Assembly: GCF_000264995.1 (NCBI RefSeq)
Contig: NW_006767438.1
Span: forward strand, 1,684,938 to 1,717,971
DNA: 33,034 nt
From: Punctularia strigosozonata HHB-11173 SS5
Lineage: Eukaryota > Basidiomycota > Agaricomycetes > Corticiales > Punctulariaceae
Direction: 5' to 3'
How positions within the stretch are numbered: the stretch's first letter is position 1; each line of letters begins with the position of its first letter. Below are positions 20,561 through 28,599 of the stretch, in pieces. The position numbers were made by a program, and so were the translations under genes. The notes beneath the pieces were generated by a model. That model saw only the letters and a list, made by a program, of their open reading frames with translations, did not search any database and had not been told where the DNA came from.

Positions 20561-23239
20561 GGAACTGACGCTCACCCAGGCGGTTCGTCTCCCCCGACAC
20601 CTCCCACGTCCCCAACGCCGTCTAGGCAGGATACCATTAACTCCCAGGGACTCGAGGAAGAACCCCGTATGGGTCGCCAGTCAGGAGCCGAGCCCATGCA
20701 GGGTGGGCAGCCAGCGAGACGTCACCACCGTAAACGGAGACAGGACCGCTCGCGTCCGAGACACCGTCACTCTCATCGCACCTCCCCGGCTAGGAAGAGG
20801 AGGCGGCGCGATTTGTCCCCGGACCCGTTTGAGCAGGGTCATAGGCGGGGCGGAGAAGACTCGAACTCGCGCTCAGGGAGACGCTTCAGCTCGCCGTCGT
20901 CTTCGTTGAGCAGCCCCTCATCGAGATCCAAGACTTCGTCCGGGAGCTCGCGGACGCTCAGTCCCAGTTCCGGCAGGTCACGAAGCATGTCCCCGCCCTC
21001 CTCGCCCTCCCCCCGTGCGCGGAGAGCCGACTATCGCGACAGGCGCGCTTCGCACCGCGACCATAGGAGGGACCGCCATTCGAGGCCAGAGCACCGCATC
21101 CACCAGGTCCAAGAGTCGGCCAGAGGCCCGCGTTGCCCCCAACTCGTCAGAGGAAAGCAGGCGAAGGCGGACTGCTACTCGATCCCCGATCCGATCAGGA
21201 AGAAATTCCAAGAGGGATGGACGACCCACATACCCCTAAACTACCTCACCGACAAGGCTGTAGCCGAATACGGCTGCGACACGTCGTCGCTCCTGACGGA
21301 CATGTATGCGGTCGTCCCGGCGAAGGGGCTGATCCAGGCGGAGAAAGTTCTCCCATCGGCGGGCGAACTGAAACTGACATTCGGGGAGTGGTACCAGGCG
21401 TGGAAGCGCCTGCTCCAACTCATCAAGACTTACTTCCGCCGTGACTACGAGCGGTGGAGGAAACACTTCGATCGCATATGCCGCTCCGATGGGGCCACAT
21501 CGGATAACTGGACGCTTTGGCTAGCTTATGATGCCGAAGTCCGCCGCAGGTGCCACCTCGAAGGCATAGACCCCGGCACCTTCCACAAGCATATCTGGAG
21601 GAAGGTAGAGCCGGCGTTCGTCAAAGCGCAGGTGATGGCTTCCCTGCAGCCCTTTCGGACCCAGAACGCAGCGCGGAGCACCGGCTTCAAGCCAGACCAG
21701 CCACCAAAACACTCGGCGGGACGGTCCCAGACCTTCGCCCCGAAGCCGATCGACACGAGATGTTTCTTCTGCGGCGGGAAAGGCCATAGAGCGGCGACGT
21801 GCAAGGCAGAAACTCTCGTCAACGGCCAACCAGTTATGCTCACCCGGGGAGAAGAATCGCGGATAGGCTTCTTTAGGACGTCCCCGCTTGGAGCGGTCCC
21901 GAAAGTAGGCACGGGTGAAATGCGCATGATTCAAGACTTCTCATTCCCGCGCGATGACCGAACTCGATCGTCGGTCAATAGCGAGATAGACACGGATCAG
22001 TTCCAGTGCGATTGGGGCTCGTTCGCGGAGATGGCGTTGCTGGTCATGGAAGCACCGCCAGGCGCTCAAGTCGCCACGCTCGACGTCGACGCCGCGTTCC
22101 GCTGCATACCAATCCGCCCTGATCAGCAACGCCATTTCGTCGTACACTGGCGGGACCAATTTTGGATCGACCACAACGCCCCATTCGGCCCGGCTAGTTT
22201 GCCGGGCGTATGGGGCCGGGTGGCGGACTGCATGGCGGCGATTTATCTCGCCTGGGGAGTCGACGCCCTGAAAAAATGGGTTGACGACTTCGCATTTTTC
22301 CGGTATCCGGAGGGTCTCGATTCGGAAGGAAACCCCGGGTTCCGTTACGGCCTCGACGAGCTGATGGCGCTGGCGGAATGGCTCGGTTGGCCGTGGAAAC
22401 CATCAAAGACTCACGATTTCGCGACAGTCTTCAAATACCTCGGATTCATATGGGACTTAGACAGGAAGCGGGTCTCAATCCCCGAGGAGAAGAAATCCCG
22501 ATACTTGGCGAAACTCGAAGCTTGGAGGACAGGCGGCTCCTTCACGAGGAAAGAGGCCGAACAGGTCCTCGGAACTCTGGTGCACTGTAGCATGGTGGTG
22601 CCCGACGGCCGATCACGCCTGGTACACCTTTCGAGGTTTGCAAGCTCGTTTCCGCACGAGTCGTCCCCGTTTGTGAGGAGGAAACCCAACGCGCACGTCC
22701 TCGAAGACATGGAATTCTGGAGGGCCCAGCTCCAGCGATCGGAGTACGGCAGCACGCTGGCGGTGCCAACAAACACATCGTCCTGCGACCTATGGGTCGA
22801 CGCCTCGACTTCCTTCGGGATAGGAGTCGTCGTGGACGGGACGTGGGACGCTTGGAAGCTGAGTCCGGGCTGGAAAGTCGAAGGGCGCGACATAGGTTGG
22901 GGGGAGATGCTCGCAGTGGAATTCGGCCTAAAAATGGCCATCGCGAGAGGCATCTCGGATACTTGCCTGGTCATGAAGTCCGACAATCAAGGTGTCATTG
23001 GGGCTCTCGAGGCCGGGAAGTCGAGGAACACAGAGCAAAACCGCGTTCTCCAGAGGGTGGTCTCGCTTATGCGGGCGGCCACCATCTGGCTAGTCTCGCA
23101 GTACGTCCCCTCGAGCCTCAATAGAGCGGACGAACCCTCGAGAGGAGTCACGCCAAAGGACCTACAGCGGTCAGAGGTACCAATCAGGATTCCTAGTTGT
23201 CTCTTGGGTCTCGTTACAAGGGCCGATTCATGTATTTAG
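20504..23239 (+). CDS. DIRS-like element ORF2: SR-rich/Gag - zinc knuckle - reverse transcriptase - RNase H
   Basis: 911 open codons from an ATG at 20504. Residues about 60-210 are very basic and rich in Ser-Arg and Arg-His (RSRSMSPPSS, RRHHRKRRQDRSR). A Gag-like helical region follows. A CCHC knuckle C-x2-C-x4-H-x4-C lies at Cys420, Cys423, His428, Cys433. The reverse transcriptase has LGAVPK, the first catalytic Asp in DVDAAF (about 527-529), PFGPASLPGVW and the VDD pair in WVDDFAFF (Asp594, Asp595). RNase H has DLWVDAS (Asp766), GEMLAVEFG, KSDNQG and RADEPSRG. All catalytic positions I can identify are kept and the frame is fully open, in contrast to ORF3. Confidence 0.85.
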   Translation: MVERHCHRAPGFGIQPYGSGTDAHPGGSSPPTPPTSPTPSRQDTINSQGLEEEPRMGRQSGAEPMQGGQPARRHHRKRRQDRSRPRHRHSHRTSPARKRRRRDLSPDPFEQGHRRGGEDSNSRSGRRFSSPSSSLSSPSSRSKTSSGSSRTLSPSSGRSRSMSPPSSPSPRARRADYRDRRASHRDHRRDRHSRPEHRIHQVQESARGPRCPQLVRGKQAKADCYSIPDPIRKKFQEGWTTHIPLNYLTDKAVAEYGCDTSSLLTDMYAVVPAKGLIQAEKVLPSAGELKLTFGEWYQAWKRLLQLIKTYFRRDYERWRKHFDRICRSDGATSDNWTLWLAYDAEVRRRCHLEGIDPGTFHKHIWRKVEPAFVKAQVMASLQPFRTQNAARSTGFKPDQPPKHSAGRSQTFAPKPIDTRCFFCGGKGHRAATCKAETLVNGQPVMLTRGEESRIGFFRTSPLGAVPKVGTGEMRMIQDFSFPRDDRTRSSVNSEIDTDQFQCDWGSFAEMALLVMEAPPGAQVATLDVDAAFRCIPIRPDQQRHFVVHWRDQFWIDHNAPFGPASLPGVWGRVADCMAAIYLAWGVDALKKWVDDFAFFRYPEGLDSEGNPGFRYGLDELMALAEWLGWPWKPSKTHDFATVFKYLGFIWDLDRKRVSIPEEKKSRYLAKLEAWRTGGSFTRKEAEQVLGTLVHCSMVVPDGRSRLVHLSRFASSFPHESSPFVRRKPNAHVLEDMEFWRAQLQRSEYGSTLAVPTNTSSCDLWVDASTSFGIGVVVDGTWDAWKLSPGWKVEGRDIGWGEMLAVEFGLKMAIARGISDTCLVMKSDNQGVIGALEAGKSRNTEQNRVLQRVVSLMRAATIWLVSQYVPSSLNRADEPSRGVTPKDLQRSEVPIRIPSCLLGLVTRADSCI

Positions 23240-23386
23240 CATTTGTCCGAGACGCTACAGCTTCAAGGGGACTAGTAGATAAGAGAATGAGCAGAGAGAG
23301 TGGAGTATACAAGAAGGGGCAGGAATGCCAACCAGAGGTTATCGAGGACGCGGAATCGGCGACGCGTCAAGATCGGGACTCCTCTC

Positions 23387-24661
23387 ATGCGCACCACGAC
23401 ACCTCGGTCCTCGTCAACGCAGGTCAAGCATCGACACCCTCTGACGACCTCTCGGAAAGCTCCAGAAGGCGACCATTTCGCTCTACCCAGCACAAAATCC
23501 CGACGGGCGCACCTCCATAATCCGAACGGGATCAAGCTTTCCGGGGCGACGGAGGGTCATCTCGCCAGAGCATTGCGCCACGGATGGGCCCCATCAACGT
23601 TGAAGGGTTATAATGGTGCAGTGGGCCGTTTCATCAAATTCTGCAGAAGGGAGAAGGTCCACAGACAATTTTGGTTGCCAGCGGATGAGCTGGTCCTATG
23701 CGCGTTCGCGGCATCGAACGAAGGCCGCCAGGCCGGCAGCACGGCGAGGAACGCCATAGCCGGACTCAAGGCCTGGCATGCGGCACAGAACGCGGACTGG
23801 AAGGGCGGCAAACAGCTCAGATACGTCTTGAACGGGGTCGAGAACAGGCGACCACCAGTTTCTCGCTGACCGCCCCGTCTACCAATCAACCGCAATATGC
23901 TCCGCATCCTGAGGGCGAATCTCGACTTGACCGACCCAGTCGACATCGCTGTTTTCGCAGCCGCGTGTGTGGCCTTCTGGGGCCAATGCCGTTTAGGTGA
24001 GCTCCTCCCCTCCTCGACGACGCGAGCGGCCACAGAGAGGTCGCCATGCCGCAGAAACCTTGCCCTTCCCTCCCCAGCCTCACCGTCCCACGTCATCCAC
24101 CTCCCTTCGACCAAGGTCCACTACAGCCAAGGGGAGGAGGTCGTTATCCTTCGCCAGCAAGGATCTTCGGACCCCATTAGGGCCCTGCGGCATCACCTAT
24201 ACTGGAACAACCCGAGCGACACCAACCACCTCTTCGCATATCGCACGTCGTTCGGCACGCGCCCCCTCACTCGCCGGTTCTTCATGACAAGATGCAATGC
24301 GGTTTGGACCCAATCCGGACTCCCAAGATTCACGGGGCACTCATTCTGCATCGGCGGCACTACGGAACTGCTTCTGGCCAGCGTTCCGCCCGATGTGATC
24401 AAGAGGGCCGGGGGGTGGTCTTCTGACGCCTTCCTCCGCTATTGGCGACTGGTCGAGGGCATCTTGCCTGTTCACATGCAGCTCCTTCCGCTAGGGGACC
24501 TCCGAGGCAAGCCCCGAAGATCTCGACCGCAGTGTGGGGTCAGCCGGGCGCGCGCGCCCCGTCTGGGGGGCGGTCTGGGAGAGCCGTCGCGCTCGCACCC
24601 GGCTTACGCCCAAGCAAGAGCTTCACCCACACCACACGGTGACTCCCTCAACGCGCCCTAG
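23387..24661 (+). pseudogene. DIRS-like element ORF3: tyrosine recombinase with in-frame TGA and lost catalytic Arg
   Basis: The frame holds an N-terminal core-binding domain (GWAPSTLKGYNGAVGRFIKF; FAASNEGRQAGSTARNAIAG) and a catalytic domain (AFWGQCRLGELLPSS with Arg I; GHSF with His; RAGGWSSDAFLRYWR with the Trp/His position and nucleophile Tyr). An in-frame TGA at 23867-23869 separates the two, in the linker. In the box normally reading HxxR this copy has HSFC: codon 24347-24349 is TGC instead of CGC, so the second catalytic Arg is lost. Both changes fit C-to-T at CpG. The first in-frame ATG I see is at 23387; the frame is open from about 23300. Confidence 0.75.
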
Positions 24662-24670
24662 CGCGCAACT

Positions 24671-25602
24671 GCAGGCCCGCAGCCTGCCCAAGATGAAACA
24701 TCATCGGAGCGCGAAGCAGAAGCAGCATTTGGCCCTCGTGTAAGACACATATCGGTCCCCCATGGTCCTATCCAGTTCAACGCTCAGAGCTTCCACATCG
24801 GAGGCGAGCATCGATGCTCATATGATAACTCGCATCCGTTGCCGTGGTGCTGATCGCTCGAAATTTTCAGGAACCGTATGCAGTCCAACGGCACCAAGAG
24901 AAGCAAGCTTTCTCACCTCTGGAAAGGTAGGTAGGTATATTTTCGGCGCGGTCCCAATATAAATGCAGTCTTTTGCGCGTCAAGGTGGCTCGGCGGTGCA
25001 CGGTGTATAACCCGATACTCCGAGCTACTCGTGTCTTGTTGCAAGACCCCAACCCATCAGTTATAGCATTCTTGTGCCACAAGAAAAATGATGTCTTCAC
25101 GGGTGCTGAAATAAGTCAGATGTACCCCTCATCGTTGGCGTATATAGATCTGGCATGTTGATCATGTTTTATACCCCTGCCTTTGGAAGAAACCACGGAT
25201 CCGTCCGATGTCGGCATCGACAAGATGTAAGTATAACGTGATTCGCGTCACGCCCGATTCGGTGCACAGTATCGGTCATTGTATTTTGGATATATGATAA
25301 TCAAAGTCCTTCCTGCACCAATACTAGTCCAGCCGTCGTGGGCTTATTTAGGTTTGCGAGAACGGAAAATTTGAGCTTGTGGGTTCAGCTGCAGTCCAAT
25401 CATGGCGAACAAATCGCGCAAAAGCGGTGAAGGGTTCTTACTAATGCGCATTGTGGGTGCACGGTGGACGTTCTTTTGGTCTTTACATATATCGTGCGTA
25501 CTTCATTGTGTCTGCCCTAAGACGTCGCATACTTCCCTGCTGCCACGCGTAGTAGCGGCACCATACCTACTCGTCCACCACTTACATCTCAATACCAGCA
25601 CC
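24671..25602. other. Interval between the DIRS element and the methyltransferase gene
   Basis: No recognised gene. It contains the first copy of a 29-bp direct repeat (24931-24959). The missing N-terminal part of the oxidoreductase at 18.8-19.7 kb is not seen here. The methyltransferase promoter must lie in the last few hundred bases; no clear TATA box was found. Confidence 0.5.
24931..24959 (+). repeat. 29-bp direct repeat, left copy
   Basis: Starts gtaggtatat and ends gtcccaata; identical to 26881-26909 at 28 of 29 positions (one T/C difference). The pair flanks the methyltransferase gene at a distance of 1950 bp. Confidence 0.7.
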
Positions 25603-26384
25603 ATGGAGCTCTCCGTTGTGCTCAAGATCGCAACATTTCTCGCCTGTGCTGCCTCGCACTACATTGGATTCCGCGCCCCAAACGCGCGCCCCTCGTCAGA
25701 TGACGTCGTATACAAGGGCCAGCTCTTCGAGATTGTAGTGCGTCTGCTCACATCGTTGTCGCAGGTACGTCCTTTTGTCCTTAGATATTCGAATGTTTTT
25801 CTCATGTAGTTGCAATCATACAGGCCACTATCGTCATCTTTATCCTTCTACATTGCACTGTACTCGCGGCGGAGCAGTTTCATAACAGGAGTAGTGAACG
25901 CCTCCTCAGCATCCTCTGCCCGGCCTCCAAGCGGGAATCCGTCACTCTCTCCCTGACTTCCTTCAACTCCGTCTTTTGCGCAGGAGCAATGCTCATGATA
26001 CTGAGCGCCGCTTTGCGCGTCGCGTGCTTCAGAGCTCTGGGACGACTTTTCACCTTCGAAGTCACAATCCGCCCATCACATCGGCTGAAAACCCACGGCC
26101 CATACAGCATCGTCCGACACCCCAGCTATACAGGAGTGCTGTTCATGCTCGTCGGAGCTGCCATGGTGTGCTATTGGAGAGGGAGTTACGTGGATGTTTG
26201 CGGAATTTGGTCCACACCGCCTGGAAAATGGATTTACGTATGGTATACTTGCGCAACTTTCGCGGTTTTCTCCCTGGTCAAACGCGGACGTGTCAAAGAT
26301 AAAAACTTGCTGGAGATGTTTGGAAGAGACTGGGAACTCTACAAGGCTGATGTTCCGTACTCGTTTATCCCGTGGGCTTACTAG
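25603..26384 (+). CDS. Isoprenylcysteine carboxyl methyltransferase (ICMT)-type membrane methyltransferase, intact
   Basis: Two exons, 25603-25764 and 25824-26384, give 240 residues; the intron is GT-AG and the ATG at 25603 has a good context (cagcaccATGg). Hydrophobic segments lie near residues 5-23, 55-70, 104-122, 158-172 and 190-205. The signature is HGPYSIVRHPSYTGVL (residues 145-160, with RHP at 152-154), the SAM-binding motif of the ICMT/PEMT superfamily, followed by LLEMFGRDWELYKADVPY near the C-terminus. Family members are ER membrane enzymes that use S-adenosylmethionine to methylate carboxyls or lipids. The usual acidic pair before the FG motif is KD here. Such genes recur beside basidiomycete terpene and reductase clusters; a small-molecule carboxyl methylation role is inference. 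This is one of the fully open genes of the region. Confidence 0.85.
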
Positions 26385-26880
26385 ACCATCCCTCACGACC
26401 ACCAGTAGATATCTGCCAAAGGTATACGGTTGAGTATAGGGAGGTAGATAGCAGACTGTGGAGAATTATGTTAACAATCAGATATGTATACTTACCATAA
26501 GTATGGTTGTGTTGCACTTTAAAGTAGGCATCGACTAGGTTCGATGTTACCGTCATGGCAAGATCTGTCCTTCAATATCCAGGCTGCGTATACGTGCTTG
26601 AAAGCCGCGGGCACCCCGCACGCTCAGTGGACCAACCCAAACTCGTCACACGAAGGCTAAGATTTCTGGCCGGAGAAATACCAGAGCAAGACCAGGCAAC
26701 ATGGTTGCAAGGGCAATATCGACACCCGGAACATACATACATTTCAAGGCTTAGTCTTGTCCAAGGTTTAGCAAATTGTATATGACATGGGAGATACCAG
26801 AGTAAGCTCGGGTAACAGTGGCACCGAGTGCACTGCATGCGACATAATATGATTGGAATAACTTAAAAGGGGTGTGGTAT

Positions 26881-26909
26881 GTAGGTATATTTCCGGCGCG
26901 GTCCCAATA
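26881..26909 (+). repeat. 29-bp direct repeat, right copy
   Basis: Pairs with 24931-24959 (28 of 29 identical). On the minus strand both copies encode the same short peptide frame (YWDRAxNIPTY), which suggests they derive from the same longer, otherwise diverged element. Confidence 0.7.
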
Positions 26910-27084
26910 GCGGAACAACCGGTTGCCGCACCGCACGTCAATGTGGTGATGCAAAGCCGGTGGGGCTGGGCGACGCGATATGTGTTGCGCGAGGTCTCGA
27001 GGCAAGAAACAGAGGCTGCCGAATGAATGTAGTGTGGATAGGTAGGAGGGAGCGCGAGGCGCGCGATGAGGGAACGAGTAGACG

Positions 27085-27140
27085 TAACGGTCGGTGTCGG
27101 TAGTCGGTGTCGATAGTCGGTGTCGGTGTTCGCTGTGTCG
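27085..27140. repeat. Simple repeat of a tcggtgtcgg unit
   Basis: Five or so imperfect copies of tcggtgtcg(g/a)ta in tandem. A microsatellite-like stretch just before the larger tandem duplication. Confidence 0.6.
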
Positions 27141-27252
27141 CTCGTGGATGGATGGGAAACAGTGTGTATAACATTCAGACGCTGGGTGAGCCAAAATGCT
27201 AAAGTACTGTACATGAAAATCGAGCCTGATATACCGTCATCGCGGATCCGTG

Positions 27253-27565
27253 CGCGATCACTGCCGTCCCTCCTGATCCTCTCCTAACGAGTCCTGGCCC
27301 TGGCGGTATTGAGTCGATGGCCGCCTGCGCAGACGTCGATCATAGCCGTAATGCCGCAGCCGGGTCGTAGTGGGTCGAGGCGGTCGGCGAGCGTAGAGGA
27401 ACAAGAGCAGAGGGGCGACGCGATCACTGCCGTCCCTCCTGATCCTCTCCTAACGAGTCCTGGCCCTGGCGGTATTGAGTCGATGGCCGCCTGCGCAGAC
27501 GTCGATCGTAGCCGTAATGCCGCAGCCAGGTCATAGCGGGTCGAGGCGGTCGGCGAGCGTAGAGG
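27253..27565. repeat. 166-bp tandem duplication (about 1.9 copies)
   Basis: Copy 1 is 27253-27418 and copy 2 starts at 27419, with similarity ending at about 27565. The first 147 bp differ at only a few positions (for example 27342, 27360), mostly C/T or G/A. No gene is evident in the unit. The high identity points to a recent event. Confidence 0.8.
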
Positions 27566-27836
27566 CAGGAGACGAAAAGGCCATGCACCGCCATGGGCGT
27601 TGAGTAGCGCCAAGCGAGCCGCGCGCAAGACGGTGGCGTAGCCGCTGACCGGTCGGGATTGAAGTCGGTTCGGCCCTGCGTCATCGCCGAGCACTACATC
27701 AATACGCGCGGTTTCGCGCACACAGTGCATCCACGGCCCCCGTGAGCTGTTCTCCAGCAACACGCTGCTTCAGCACTGTGAAATGGGAGTCTTTTCCGGA
27801 TCGTCAACGCGCATGCGACACGGCCTCGCGAGCTTA

Positions 27837-28022
27837 GGCCCCGTTCGGCTGGGGTTGATTCTGTGAGAATCAGGCGCCTGATTTGATTTTGCTTGACTTT
27901 TGTCCTCCTCATATGGCAAGCCCCTGTTCTATTATGTTAAGTTTGTCTCACAGTCTTACCGTTTATGGTATGCGAGCAGAGTCAAATCATCTGATTCTTC
28001 CAGAATCAGGCGTCGCCGGGCC
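27837..28022. mobile_element. Tourist-like MITE (PIF/Harbinger type), 186 bp
   Basis: The left end ggccccgttcggctgggg and the right end (reverse complement ggcccggcgacgcc) start imperfect inverted repeats. Both arms continue with GATTCT-GAGAATCAG / GATTCT-GAAGAATCAG and TGATTTGA, over about 60 bp. The element is flanked by a 3-bp TTA duplication (27834-27836 and 28023-28025), the target site typical of PIF/Harbinger elements. It has no coding capacity. Each arm also contains an internal GATTCT/AGAATC hairpin. Confidence 0.7.
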
Positions 28023-28536
28023 TTACGAAGTTCAGATCGTGCATAAGCTTCGGGTGGCAATTCCCGGATCTGGACCATGGATCTATGAGCGCCCTCTGGT
28101 ATCTGCATAATTCCTTGATTAAGTATTCCTATTGAGACTCCGGTGTCGGACACGCCGGTTGCCATCGGTTTCCCAACACCTTTCCCAACGTGCCCAAACC
28201 CCTCGATCTCATCGGATCTTCCTTTCGGGGCGTACAGTGCTTCCTCGGCTACTCTGTCCAGGTGCCGCGACGGGAAGGACCACGGTCACGATTCATTGGC
28301 TAACGTACCTGTCTTTCCAGCGTTCGGAAATCGAGGCTGAATCCGGACGCAGTGGCATAGGTCGCAGCCCCGGATAAGACTGCCATGAAGGACTTCTGGC
28401 GCTACTTGTCACGACAGCGACTCGTCACAACCCTATGCCTGGATGTGTACAGTGTAGGTCCTCGCCCGTACCCTGCTTGGAACGTTCGGTCACTTAGCTG
28501 TCCGTCGTGACGCGAAACCATGGATGGGCCCCGTCC

Positions 28537-28543
28537 TATAAAG
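28537..28543 (+). promoter_or_regulatory. Candidate TATA box of the P450 gene
   Basis: TATAAAG lies 57 nt upstream of the P450 start ATG at 28600, a normal spacing for a fungal TATA element. Confidence 0.45.
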
Positions 28544-28599
28544 ATCTTCCCCCTCTTCCCCCGAGCGTGAATTGTACTTGCAAGTGAGACTCGGCAACG

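Larger units (their letters stand above)
19750..24670 (+). mobile_element. DIRS-like tyrosine-recombinase retrotransposon, degenerate
   Basis: Gene order is ORF1 (SAP-like, acidic), ORF2 (basic SR-rich region, CCHC knuckle, reverse transcriptase, RNase H), ORF3 (tyrosine recombinase). Reverse transcriptase plus tyrosine recombinase without an aspartic protease or DDE integrase defines the DIRS order. Candidate termini form a weak inverted repeat: 19750-19789 (gttgcg, then gaggtcacgtg) and 24630-24670 (its partner reads, in reverse complement, gttgcg, then gagtcaccgtg). The ends are therefore approximate. Insertion or later rearrangement at the 5' end has removed the N-terminus of the neighbouring oxidoreductase. 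Two lesions in ORF3 make this copy non-autonomous. GC content is higher than in the flanking DNA. Confidence 0.8.
26385..27836. other. Repeat-rich gene-free interval
   Basis: No gene recognised between the methyltransferase and the P450. The interval holds the right copy of the 29-bp repeat, a simple-sequence stretch and a 166-bp tandem duplication, and is followed by a MITE. Open frames on the minus strand at 26751-27214 follow the repeat and show no domain. Confidence 0.55.
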
